Source of the DNA: Reyranella sp.
GTDB taxonomy: Bacteria > Pseudomonadota > Alphaproteobacteria > Reyranellales > Reyranellaceae
DNA length: 64,000 bases
Assembly (NCBI RefSeq): GCF_030651995.1
Contig: NZ_JAUSBN010000071.1
Location: 1-64,000 of the forward strand
Direction of reading: 5' to 3'
Positions within the stretch are counted from its first letter, which is position 1, and every line of letters starts with the position of its first letter. The notes beneath the pieces were generated by a model. That model searched no databases. It was not told the DNA's origin and saw only the letters and a list, made by a program, of their open reading frames with translations. Both the position numbers and the translations under genes were made by a program. Below, piece by piece: positions 17,996-25,772 of the stretch.

Positions 17996-18628
17996 TCAGC
18001 GGCCGGTCTTCGGCGGGCAGGCGTAGTTGAAGCTAATCGAGATGCGTTCGCCGGAGAAGTGCGCCGGCGGCACCTCGTGGCGCAGCCAGCTTTCGAACAG
18101 CACCAGATCGCCGTCATGCGCCGCCACGCTTACGAAGGCACGATAGGCTTCCGGGGCATCGGCGCGACGCGGCGGCGCGGCCATCTGGTAGCCGAGCCGC
18201 GGGTCCTCGAACTTGATCGCGCCCGCCCCCTTCGGCACCGACACGTAATAGGTCCCGCTAATGAAGGAGGTCGGATGGATGTGCATTGAATGGACCGTGC
18301 CGGCCGGCATGAGGTTGGCCCAGCAATCCGTCATCGCGAGAGTCCGGCTGGCCAGATCGTAATGGAGGTCGCGCGCGAAGCTCTTCACGTGCACATCTAT
18401 TCGGCGGCGCAGCCGGTCGAACAGCGAGGAAACGAGGTGCAGACGGTCGAGGGAACCATAGGACGTATAGCCGCCGAGATAGTGCTTGGCCGACCAGCGC
18501 TGTCCCGCCGCATCCGAGGCCGCCAGCGACTGGCATTCGTCGGCGAGATCCTGGTTGAAGCGCCGCCAGCGCCGGTCGACGAGCGACTCGCGATAGATAA
18601 GGGTCGGGAAAAGAGCACGGCTCGTCAT
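17996..18628 (-). CDS. Putative 2OG-Fe(II) oxygenase (TIGR02466 type)
   Basis: A 210-aa protein of the conserved family described by TIGR02466, predicted 2-oxoglutarate/Fe(II)-dependent oxygenases with no settled function. The double-stranded beta-helix core shows HSMHIHPTSFISGTYYV (H113-Y128, with H116 and H118 likely iron ligands), KFEDPRLGY and the distal His in LFESWLRHEV (H184), followed by Arg in GERISISFNY for 2-oxoglutarate. No signal peptide, so cytosolic, unlike the three genes after it. Start is the ATG giving MTSRALFPTL; no SD is seen and a GATAAT box lies 6 nt upstream, suggesting a leaderless message. First gene of the four-gene operon. Confidence 0.78.
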   Translation of the reverse strand: MTSRALFPTLIYRESLVDRRWRRFNQDLADECQSLAASDAAGQRWSAKHYLGGYTSYGSLDRLHLVSSLFDRLRRRIDVHVKSFARDLHYDLASRTLAMTDCWANLMPAGTVHSMHIHPTSFISGTYYVSVPKGAGAIKFEDPRLGYQMAAPPRRADAPEAYRAFVSVAAHDGDLVLFESWLRHEVPPAHFSGERISISFNYACPPKTGR

Positions 18629-18673
18629 GTCGCGATTATCGATGATGCGGGCTTCACGTGCTATGTTTTCCGC
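18629..18673. promoter_or_regulatory. 45-bp divergent promoter between two oxygenase genes
   Basis: Only 45 bp separate the two start codons. On the minus strand GATAAT (18640-18635) and on the plus strand TATGTT (18662-18667) sit 6 nt ahead of each ATG. Neither gene has an SD. No good -35 is visible for either, so an activator may be needed. The two transcripts would start from almost abutting promoters and probably be co-regulated. Confidence 0.35.
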
Positions 18674-19564
18674 ATGCTGACCGATCATCAAATCGAGACC
18701 TACCGCCGCGACGGCTATCTCGTGATCCCGCGCCTGATCGAGGGGGCGCAGCTCGCCGAGCTCCGCACGCTGACCGACCGGCTGGTCGCCGAAGCGCGCG
18801 GCGTATCGGCCAATGACGATCTCTACGATCTCGAGCCCACCCACAGCGCCACGATGCCGAGGGTGCGCCGGCTGAAGCCCGCCATCTTCAAGCGCCACGC
18901 CTTCTTCCGCGACCTCGCCCGCGACCCGAAGATCACGTCCCTGCTTGCGCAGCTCATAGGCCCCGCCCTCCGCCTGCATGGCGGCAAGCTCAACATGAAG
19001 TCGGCGGGCTATGGCTCGCCGGTCGAGTGGCACCAGGACTGGGCCTTCTATCCGCACAGCAACGACGACGTGCTGGCGACCGGCATCTATCTCGACGATT
19101 GCGACGAGGCCAACGGGCCTCTCATGGTGGTCCCGGGCTCGCATCGCGGGCCGGTCCACGACCACCATGCCAACGGCCGCTTCTGCGGCGCGTTCGATCC
19201 AGAGGCGAGCGGGGTCGATGTCACGAAGGCCGTCCCGCTCATGGGTCCGGCCGGCTCAATGACCATCCATCATGCGCGGCTGGTCCACGGTTCGGCGCTC
19301 AACCGGTCCAATCGCCAGCGCCGGCTCCTGCTGCACGAATATGCCGCCGCCGATGCCTGGCCGCTGATGGGAGTCGCCGACTTCGACGAATTCAACAGCC
19401 GCATGGTGCTGGGCGAGCCGACGATCGAGCCGCGCGTCCGGCCGGCCCCGGTCCGCATGCCCCTGCCACCGGCCGATCACCAGGGCTCGATCTATGAAAA
19501 CCAGCGCGGCTCGGGTCGGCGCTTCTTCGACACCTACGAAGAGCGGCCCGCCCTTGCCGATTAG
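18674..19564 (+). CDS. Phytanoyl-CoA dioxygenase (PhyH) family protein
   Basis: A 296-aa PhyH-type 2-oxoglutarate/Fe(II) dioxygenase. The iron triad is visible as WHQDWAF (H120, D122) and LVHGSALN (H205), with R216 or R217 downstream for 2-oxoglutarate; CDEANGPLMVVPGSH is a family signature. PhyH relatives hydroxylate small molecules such as ectoine, phytanoyl-CoA and natural products. Divergent from another 2OG oxygenase gene. The exported protein gene follows after 12 nt and is likely in the same transcript. Confidence 0.88.
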   Translation: MLTDHQIETYRRDGYLVIPRLIEGAQLAELRTLTDRLVAEARGVSANDDLYDLEPTHSATMPRVRRLKPAIFKRHAFFRDLARDPKITSLLAQLIGPALRLHGGKLNMKSAGYGSPVEWHQDWAFYPHSNDDVLATGIYLDDCDEANGPLMVVPGSHRGPVHDHHANGRFCGAFDPEASGVDVTKAVPLMGPAGSMTIHHARLVHGSALNRSNRQRRLLLHEYAAADAWPLMGVADFDEFNSRMVLGEPTIEPRVRPAPVRMPLPPADHQGSIYENQRGSGRRFFDTYEERPALAD

Positions 19565-19576
19565 GGCCACCCGCCC

Positions 19577-20131
19577 ATGATCACGCGGCGGCGCGCGCTG
19601 GCGGCCGCGGGCATGCTGCTTGCCGCGCCGTCCGCGCACGCCCAACGCGTTCAATGGGCCGAATGGCTCGGCACCTATGCCGGCACCGCGCGCTATTATC
19701 GTTCGATTCCGCTGGAGGACATCGTCCCGCCGCCGAAGTCGCCGCGCGAGCAATACGATGACGGCATGCCTTTCGCTCTTCAGTTCGCGGTTCGTACGGT
19801 CGACGGCAAGCCCGCCGTCTGGCTGCGCATCGATGGCGGGCCCATGCAGACGGACGAGGTCGGCGAGACGATGTTTTTCGGGCCGGTGACGGACGGTGTG
19901 GCCTTGCTGCAATTGGCTGATGCGCGCGCGATGCCGCGTTCCGCGAGCCTGACGGCGCGGCCGAACCAGCTCGGGACGTCGGCGCTGTTCACCCACGCCG
20001 ACGGCAGCTTCTGGCGGCGGTATTTCACCGCCACCTTCACGTCGGCCGGCGCCGACGTGATCCTCTGGGTCTTCGACGCCGCCGGGACGCGGGCCCGAAC
20101 CTGGCGCGGCTCGACGACCCGTCGAGCCTGA
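19577..20131 (+). CDS. Exported protein of unknown function
   Basis: I do not recognise this 184-aa protein. It starts with a basic RRRALAAAGMLLAAPSAHAQ signal (Tat-like double arginine, cleavage near AHA), followed by a beta-rich domain with WLGTYAGTARYYRSIPLED, WLRIDGGPM and FWRRYFTATFTSAGADVI. No cysteines or metal motifs stand out. It is probably co-transcribed with the PhyH gene and convergent with the citrate synthase gene (3-nt gap). A lipocalin-like or DUF-type beta barrel is possible. Confidence 0.65.
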   Translation: MITRRRALAAAGMLLAAPSAHAQRVQWAEWLGTYAGTARYYRSIPLEDIVPPPKSPREQYDDGMPFALQFAVRTVDGKPAVWLRIDGGPMQTDEVGETMFFGPVTDGVALLQLADARAMPRSASLTARPNQLGTSALFTHADGSFWRRYFTATFTSAGADVILWVFDAAGTRARTWRGSTTRRA

Positions 20132-20134
20132 GGC

Positions 20135-21220
20135 TCAGTCGGACCGCGGTCCGACGTAAGTCGACTGCGGCCGGATGAGGCGCCCGCCCTTCTCCTGCTC
20201 GAAGATGTGGGCGCACCACCCGGCGGCGCGGCCGACGGCGAACAAGGCGGTGAAGGCGCTACGCGGCACCTCGAGCGCCTCCAGCAGCAGCGCGGTGTAG
20301 TATTCGACGTTGGTGTCGAGCCGCTGCTTCGGCTTGTGCTTGCGCAACGAGGCAATGGCGCTGCGTTCGACCTCGACCGCGAAGGCCAGCCGGCCCGCCG
20401 TCTGCGGCAGCGTCGCCACGGCGTTCTTCAGCACGTCCGCCCGGGGATCGCGCTTCTTGTAGATTCGGTGACCGAAGCCCATCAGGCGCGTACCGTTGGC
20501 GAAGGCATTGTCCAGCCACGCCTCGGCGCGCTCGGGCGATCCGATCTCGTCGAACATGTCGAGCACCGGGCCGGGCGCCCCGCCGTGCAGCGGCCCCTTG
20601 AGGGCGCAGAGCGCCGCCAGCACCGACGAGATGAGCCCGGCGCGGGTCGAGGCGACAACCCTCGCGGTGAAGGTCGAGGCGTTGAAGCCATGGTCGGTGA
20701 CGGTCGCGAGATAGATATCGAGCCCCTTCTCGAAAGCCTCGTCGGCGCGCTTGCCGCGGATCATGCGCAGGAGATCCTGCGCCGTCGTGAGGGCCGTATC
20801 CGGCGCGAGCGCCGGCTTTGAGTCGGCCGCCCGCAGCAGCGCGGCGAGGAAGACCGGGAGCGCGCCGCACACCAGGTAGTGATGCGGCGTGGGATCGGAA
20901 TCCGGCAGCATGCCGAGGCCGACACGCAACCCCTCCACAGGGCTGAGCCCCTTGGCGGCGCCCAGCAGCTTCGGGACGTCCGCGAAGGCACGCTGGCGCG
21001 CCGCGGCCAGTCCGGCCCGCACCGCCGCCTCATCGCCGCCGCCCTCGGCGAAGCCTTCCCAGAGCCGTGCGGCGACGCCCTCGAAGCCGCACGTCTTCAC
21101 GAGGTCCTCGATCGCCTGGCCGCGGACGATCAGCCTGCCGGCCTCCCCGTCCACCTCGCTCATCACCGTGTCGGCCACGATCACGCCGTCGAGCCCGCTG
21201 TCCACCCGTGTCTGCAGCAT
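20135..21220 (-). CDS. Citrate synthase / 2-methylcitrate synthase family enzyme
   Basis: A 361-aa type-II-like citrate synthase, shorter than the 430-aa TCA enzyme. It has DHGFNASTFTAR (176-187), GPLHGGAP (H212) and GFGHRIYKKRDPRAD (H251). The usual catalytic Asp is replaced by Glu in NVEYYT (E306), as in several citrate/methylcitrate synthases of the CitA group, so activity is plausible. It condenses acetyl- or propionyl-CoA with oxaloacetate. No prpB/prpD genes are nearby, so it is probably not the housekeeping TCA enzyme nor part of a propionate operon. SD AAGGGG. Divergent from the HTH/citrate-synthase fusion gene. Confidence 0.85.
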   Translation of the reverse strand: MLQTRVDSGLDGVIVADTVMSEVDGEAGRLIVRGQAIEDLVKTCGFEGVAARLWEGFAEGGGDEAAVRAGLAAARQRAFADVPKLLGAAKGLSPVEGLRVGLGMLPDSDPTPHHYLVCGALPVFLAALLRAADSKPALAPDTALTTAQDLLRMIRGKRADEAFEKGLDIYLATVTDHGFNASTFTARVVASTRAGLISSVLAALCALKGPLHGGAPGPVLDMFDEIGSPERAEAWLDNAFANGTRLMGFGHRIYKKRDPRADVLKNAVATLPQTAGRLAFAVEVERSAIASLRKHKPKQRLDTNVEYYTALLLEALEVPRSAFTALFAVGRAAGWCAHIFEQEKGGRLIRPQSTYVGPRSD

Positions 21221-21246
21221 CGCAATCCCCTTGCTGTTCCGGGCTC

Positions 21247-21275
21247 AACATTCGATCCAGCCTATGTATTGTCAA
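21247..21275 (-). promoter_or_regulatory. Candidate promoter of the citrate synthase gene
   Basis: Minus strand: consensus TTGACA (21275-21270), 17-bp spacer, AATGTT (21252-21247). It gives a leader of about 20 nt containing the AAGGGG SD. The -35 overlaps the palindrome at 21271-21282, so a protein bound there would compete with RNA polymerase. Confidence 0.45.
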
Positions 21276-21298
21276 TATTGACTGTATTAATCCATAAT
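21269..21298 (+). promoter_or_regulatory. Candidate leaderless promoter of the HTH/citrate-synthase gene
   Basis: Plus strand: TTGTCA (21269-21274), 18-bp spacer, CATAAT (21293-21298). The start codon at 21304 falls where transcription should begin and there is no SD. The spacer contains the palindrome, as in MerR-controlled promoters. Confidence 0.4.
21271..21282. promoter_or_regulatory. 12-bp perfect palindrome, probable operator shared by two divergent genes
   Basis: GTCAATATTGAC is its own reverse complement and lies in the 83-bp gap between the citrate synthase and HTH/citrate-synthase genes. It overlaps the -35 boxes of both directions. The HTH protein encoded next to it is the natural candidate to bind it. 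Confidence 0.5.
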
Positions 21299-21303
21299 AA
21301 GAA

Positions 21304-22509
21304 ATGGCAATCGAATGGCTCACCTCCAAGGAAGCGGCGCGACGTCTGGGCGTTTCGGCCGCCACGCTCTACGCCTATGTGAGCCGCGGCCTGCTGCGCT
21401 CGGAAGCCACGAACGGCCAGCGTGAGCGGCGCTACAGGGCCGACGACGTCGCCCAGCTCAAGCGTCGCCGCGAGGTCGGCCGCAAGGCCGAGTCGATCGC
21501 CGCGAACGCCCTCGACTTCGGCACGCCGGTTCTCGAGTCCTCGCTGACGCTGATCGAGAACGGCCGCCTCTTCTATCGCGGCCAGGACGCGGCGCGGCTG
21601 GCACGCAACAGCTCCCTGGAACAGGTCGCCCAGCTCCTCTGGGACTGCGACGACCGGCCCTTCGCCGCGCGTAACCTGCCGCCCCTGTCCGCCGCCCTGC
21701 GCAGTGCCTGGCAGGCCGCCTCGGCCCTGCCCCCGGTCGATGCCTGCCTCGTGCTGCTGCCGGCCGCATCGCGCTGGGATCATCCGAGCTGGGTGGAAGA
21801 TCGCCCCGCCATGCTCGAGACGGGCGCGCGCATCCTGCGGCTGCTGGCAGCCGCGGTAACCGGCCAGCCCCTCTCCGATCGCCCGATCCATGAGCAGGTG
21901 GCCACGGCCTGGAATGTTCCGCCCGAGCTCGCGCCGCTGATCCGTGCCGCCCTCGTCCTGTCGGCCGATCACGAGTTCAACGCCTCTGCCTTCGCCGCCC
22001 GCGTCGTGGCTTCGACCGGCGCCAATCTCTATGCCTCCACGATGGCGGGACTGGTGGCGATCAATGGCCCCCGTCACGGCGGACTGACGCGCCGCGTGGC
22101 GGGTCTCCTCGCCGATCTTGCGCAAGTACCCGACATCGACGCCGAGATCGCGCGCCGGGTGAGCGAGCGCATCTACATCCCGGGATTCGGCCACCAGCTC
22201 TATCCGGACGGCGACGTCCGCGCTCTCGTCCTCTTCTCGATGATGCGCGAGTTCGTCCCCGGCTCTGCAGAGCTGGCTTTCGCCCAGCGCGTGGCAAGCG
22301 CCGTCGAGCAGCAGATCGACCGCAAGCCGACCGTCGATTTCGCGACGGTCACCCTCGCCCGCGTCCTCGGCCTGCCGAAGGAGTCGGCTCTGGCCCTGTT
22401 CCTCCTCGGACGCACCGTCGGATGGATCGCGCACGCCATCGAGCAAGCCGCACACGGTGCGCTGATAAGGCCTCGTGCGCGTTACACCGGACCGCGTCCG
22501 CCGGCCTGA
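21304..22509 (+). CDS. Helix-turn-helix / citrate synthase fusion protein
   Basis: A 401-aa protein. Residues 1-55 are a MerR/excisionase-type winged HTH (TSKEAARRLGVSAATLYAYV, then ERRYRADDVAQLKRRR). Residues about 70-400 form a citrate synthase domain that keeps all three catalytic positions: GPRHGG (H258), PGFGHQLYPDGD (H297) and TVDFAT (D345), plus ADHEFNASAFAARV. Such fusions are annotated as citrate synthase in databases but their role is unsettled. Given the divergent citrate synthase and the palindrome between them, a metabolite-sensing regulator is a good hypothesis; an enzyme with a DNA-binding tail is the alternative. No SD; probably leaderless. Confidence 0.88.
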   Translation: MAIEWLTSKEAARRLGVSAATLYAYVSRGLLRSEATNGQRERRYRADDVAQLKRRREVGRKAESIAANALDFGTPVLESSLTLIENGRLFYRGQDAARLARNSSLEQVAQLLWDCDDRPFAARNLPPLSAALRSAWQAASALPPVDACLVLLPAASRWDHPSWVEDRPAMLETGARILRLLAAAVTGQPLSDRPIHEQVATAWNVPPELAPLIRAALVLSADHEFNASAFAARVVASTGANLYASTMAGLVAINGPRHGGLTRRVAGLLADLAQVPDIDAEIARRVSERIYIPGFGHQLYPDGDVRALVLFSMMREFVPGSAELAFAQRVASAVEQQIDRKPTVDFATVTLARVLGLPKESALALFLLGRTVGWIAHAIEQAAHGALIRPRARYTGPRPPA

Positions 22510-22583
22510 TCCGCGCCGCACCGGTTATCCACCAAAACGCTTTCTTGCGAGGGCCGCGCGTGCGTGCTTAACGTCGCGCTTTA

Positions 22584-23549
22584 GTGACAAACAATCGCGC
22601 GGGCGTGCCGAGGTTGCCCCACCTTCTCGGCATCGAAGGTCTTTCGCCTGAAACGATTTCGGGCTTGCTCGACCTATCTGAAACCTACATCGACCAGAAC
22701 AGATCCGTCGACAAACGGCGCGACAGGCTCGCCGGCCGGACGATCATGAACCTGTTCTTCGAGAACTCGACGCGCACGCGGACGAGTTTCGAGGTCGCCG
22801 CCAAGCGGCTCGGGGCCGACGTCATCAACATGGACGTCGCCACCTCCTCCGTGCGCAAGGGCGAGACCCTGCTCGATACGGCGATGACGCTCAACGCCAT
22901 GCGGCCCGACGCCATTGTCGTGCGCCACCACGAGTCGGGCGCCGTCAATCTCCTGTCGCAGAAGGTCAACTGCGCCGTCATCAACGCCGGCGACGGGCAG
23001 CACGAACATCCGACGCAGGCGCTGCTCGACGCGCTCACCATCCGCCGACGACGGGGCAATCTCGAGGGTCTTCTGGTGGCGATCTGCGGCGACATCATGC
23101 ACAGCCGCGTCGCCCGCTCGAACATCCACCTGCTGCAGATCATGGGCGCACGTGTGCGCGTGGTCGGCCCGCCCACCCTGATGCCGACCGACGTCGACAG
23201 GCTGGGCGTCGAGGTCCACTACAGCATGAAGACGGGCCTGAAGGACGTCGACATCGTGATGATGCTGCGGCTGCAGACCGAGCGGATGCAGGGCTCGTTC
23301 GTTCCCTCGATCAGCGAGTATTTCCATTTCTTCGGTCTCGACCGGGTCAAGCTGGAATATGCCAAGCCCGACGCCCTGATCATGCATCCCGGCCCGATGA
23401 ACCGCGGTGTCGAGATCGACTCGGAGGTGGCCGACGATCTCGATCGCAGCGTCATCCACGAGCAGGTCGAGATGGGCGTCACGGTCCGGATGGCCTGTCT
23501 CGATGCCCTGATCGGCGGCCAACGCAACCAGTTCGGAGCCGTGGCGTGA
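22584..23549 (+). CDS. pyrB: Aspartate carbamoyltransferase catalytic subunit
   Basis: A 321-aa ATCase that makes N-carbamoyl-aspartate in de novo pyrimidine synthesis. The carbamoyl-phosphate loop [13 protein letters not shown] (58-70), [12 protein letters not shown] (K92), HPTQALLD (H142) and [12 protein letters not shown] are all present. The start is a GTG without SD, chosen because it gives the usual [11 protein letters not shown]-terminus. No pyrI regulatory gene is present. It overlaps the following dihydroorotase-like gene by 4 nt (GTGA), the arrangement seen when ATCase forms a complex with a non-catalytic dihydroorotase homologue. Confidence 0.95.
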   Translation: MTNNRAGVPRLPHLLGIEGLSPETISGLLDLSETYIDQNRSVDKRRDRLAGRTIMNLFFENSTRTRTSFEVAAKRLGADVINMDVATSSVRKGETLLDTAMTLNAMRPDAIVVRHHESGAVNLLSQKVNCAVINAGDGQHEHPTQALLDALTIRRRRGNLEGLLVAICGDIMHSRVARSNIHLLQIMGARVRVVGPPTLMPTDVDRLGVEVHYSMKTGLKDVDIVMMLRLQTERMQGSFVPSISEYFHFFGLDRVKLEYAKPDALIMHPGPMNRGVEIDSEVADDLDRSVIHEQVEMGVTVRMACLDALIGGQRNQFGAVA

Positions 23550-24895
23550 GCGGAAAGATCGACAAGGCCGCGCCGCCGCATGCCGGTTCGACCGCCTACA
23601 TCAATGCCCGCATCGTCGACCCCACCGGCGACGCCGAGTATCTCGGCGCCGTCCTGATCAGCGACGGCAAGATCGCCGACTTCGGCCCCAACCTCTTCGC
23701 CTCGGGCGCGCCCTACGGCATCCGGTCGGTCGACTGCCGCGGCTACTATCTCGCGCCCGGTCTGGTCGACACGCGCGTGCACACGGGCGAGCCCGGCGAG
23801 GAGCACAAGGAGACGCTGGAAAGCGCCGGCACCGCCGCCGCCGTGGGCGGCATCACCTCGATGGTGCTGCTGCCCGACACCGAGCCACCCTTCGACGACG
23901 CTTCGCTGATCGAGTTCGTTGCCCGTCGCGCCCGCCAGGTCAAGCTCGCCAACATGTATGCCTACGGCGCGCTGACAGTGGGCCTCGAAGGCAAGGAACT
24001 CGCGGAGATCGGCCTGCTCGCAGAGGCCGGCGCCGTGGCCTTCACGGATGCCGACCATGCCGTTGCCAGTGCGCAGGTCATGCGCCGCGCCCTCTACTAC
24101 GCCAAGACCTTCGATGCGCTGATCGTCCACATGCCCCAGGAGCCGGCGCTGTCCGGCGGCACCATGACGAGCGGCGCGATGGCGACGCGCCTCGGCCTGT
24201 CCGGCTGTCCGCCGCTCGCCGAGGTGATGATGGTCGAGCGCGACATCAGGCTGGCCGAGATGACCGGCGGCCGCATGCACTTCACCAAGATCTCGACCGC
24301 GGAGTCGGTGGCGGTGATCGCCGCCGCCAAGGCCCGCGGCCTCCGGATCACCTGCGATACGGCCGCGCCCTACTTTGCGCTGAACGATCTCGCCGTCGGG
24401 GACTACCGCACCTTCTGCAAGCTCGTGCCGCCGTTGCGCGCCGAGAAGGACCGTGTGGCCGTCGTCGAGGGGCTGAAGGACGGCACGATCGACGCCATCG
24501 TGTCCGATCACCGGCCGCAGGATCAGGACAGCAAGCGCGTGCCCTTCGCCCAGGCGGAGCCGGGCGGCATCGGGCTGGAGACCCTGCTGCCGATCTCGCT
24601 CGAGCTTGTTCACGGCGGCCATATCACGCTGCCCCGACTCTTCCAGCGCCTGTCCAGCACGCCTGCGTCGCTGTTCGGCCTGCCCGCCGGCAAGCTGGCC
24701 AAGGGCGCACCGGCGGATCTCGTCCTGTTCGATGCCGATTATGCCTGGAAGATCGATCGCACCGACCTCTGGAGCAAGACCAAGAACTCGCCGTTCGACG
24801 AGCGCCCGGTGCAAGGCCGCGTCCTGGCAACGATCGTCGGCGGCCGGACGATCTACCGCGACGACAGCTTCGCAATGGCGGCAACCGCCGCCTAA
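23546..24895 (+). CDS. Dihydroorotase homologue lacking metal ligands (PyrX/PyrC'-like)
   Basis: A 449-aa class I dihydroorotase fold. The DxHxH metal motif reads DTRVH (75-79), with Arg for the first His. The HxxH position reads MHFTKIS with K248 for the second His. D168, H195 and the SDHRPQ Asp remain. Active class I enzymes need both lost residues, so catalysis is doubtful. In pseudomonads a similar defective homologue (PyrC' or PyrX) is a structural subunit needed for ATCase assembly; alphaproteobacterial pyrBC operons commonly carry this version. A functional pyrC would then be elsewhere. GTG start coupled to pyrB by a 4-nt overlap. Confidence 0.85.
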   Translation: MSGKIDKAAPPHAGSTAYINARIVDPTGDAEYLGAVLISDGKIADFGPNLFASGAPYGIRSVDCRGYYLAPGLVDTRVHTGEPGEEHKETLESAGTAAAVGGITSMVLLPDTEPPFDDASLIEFVARRARQVKLANMYAYGALTVGLEGKELAEIGLLAEAGAVAFTDADHAVASAQVMRRALYYAKTFDALIVHMPQEPALSGGTMTSGAMATRLGLSGCPPLAEVMMVERDIRLAEMTGGRMHFTKISTAESVAVIAAAKARGLRITCDTAAPYFALNDLAVGDYRTFCKLVPPLRAEKDRVAVVEGLKDGTIDAIVSDHRPQDQDSKRVPFAQAEPGGIGLETLLPISLELVHGGHITLPRLFQRLSSTPASLFGLPAGKLAKGAPADLVLFDADYAWKIDRTDLWSKTKNSPFDERPVQGRVLATIVGGRTIYRDDSFAMAATAA

Positions 24896-24956
24896 CCGAT
24901 GCCTTCAAACGGCCATCTGGTCTGATATGGTCGTTTCGTCTCTCAACGGGGAACCG

Positions 24957-25763
24957 ATGATGCTCCGGCACTCACTTCTTCTCGGCGTCGCGACCGTCGC
25001 GCTCGCCGGCACCGCGCACGCCCAGCCGCGCGGCGGCTCGCGCGACGACCTTCTTGACGCTTTGACGCGCCACATCCAGATCTGCAGCGAAATCACCGAA
25101 ACTCAGGCGCGACTCTCCTGCTACGATCGCCTGCAGACCCAGGTCGGCGGCGTGCAGGCTCCTGCCGCGGCCCCCACGATGGCAGCCCCCGCCCCCGTAA
25201 CCCCACCGACACCCACGCCGCTGCAGGCGACCCCAACACCGCTTTCGCCGATGCCGAGCACCGGCTCCTCGATCAGCGCCGCCCCTCTGACGCCCCAGCC
25301 TCTGGGCGTGCCCGGCGGCGGCACGGCGACCCTGGGCAGCCCCCAGCCGCTCGGCACTCCCGGGGCGGCTCCATATGATCCCAACGCGGCGTTCGATCCG
25401 AGCAGGTCCACCTACCGGCCGCCGGAGGCCATGGGCCCGAAGCCACAGCCGCAGGCCCGCCGCACCGGCCCGCGACCGGTGCCGAACTTCGCGACGCCGC
25501 AGCCGTTGGTCACCATCGGCGCCAACAACCTGACCTACGGGCCCTCGCGCTACTGGCAGGTCACGATCGTGCTGAAGTCCAACATCCAGCGCCCGATTGA
25601 TACGCAGGCGGTCTGCACTTTCATGAATGGCAGTCGCGCTCTGGAGGACGCCTATTACGGCCCGGTGTCGATCCAGCCCGGCGAACAGATCACCACCGAG
25701 CTCATCGGGCCGCCCACCACGGCCTATGTCGATTCGACGAACTGCAGGCTCCTGAGCCCCTAG
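24957..25763 (+). CDS. Secreted Pro-rich protein of unknown function
   Basis: A 268-aa protein with a signal peptide (to about residue 23, GTAHAQ). An N-terminal helical motif ICSEITETQARLSCYDRLQ (a C...RLxCyD pattern found in several exported proteins) is followed by a long Pro/Ala/Thr/Gly linker with PQPLG-type repeats (about 65-170), then a C-terminal beta domain (NLTYGPSRYWQVTIVL onward) ending in Cys-containing DSTNCRLL. Probably periplasmic or envelope-attached. Located between the dihydroorotase-like gene and plsY, 9 nt before the latter. Confidence 0.7.
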   Translation: MMLRHSLLLGVATVALAGTAHAQPRGGSRDDLLDALTRHIQICSEITETQARLSCYDRLQTQVGGVQAPAAAPTMAAPAPVTPPTPTPLQATPTPLSPMPSTGSSISAAPLTPQPLGVPGGGTATLGSPQPLGTPGAAPYDPNAAFDPSRSTYRPPEAMGPKPQPQARRTGPRPVPNFATPQPLVTIGANNLTYGPSRYWQVTIVLKSNIQRPIDTQAVCTFMNGSRALEDAYYGPVSIQPGEQITTELIGPPTTAYVDSTNCRLLSP

Positions 25764-25772
25764 GACGCAGCG

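Noticed and set aside
20135-21220. Idea that the citrate synthase belongs to a propionate (prp) operon
   Set aside because: No prpB, prpD or acetyl-CoA ligase genes are adjacent.
23219-24814. 531-codon minus-strand frame over the dihydroorotase-like gene
   Set aside because: Antisense shadow of a coupled pyrB-dihydroorotase operon.
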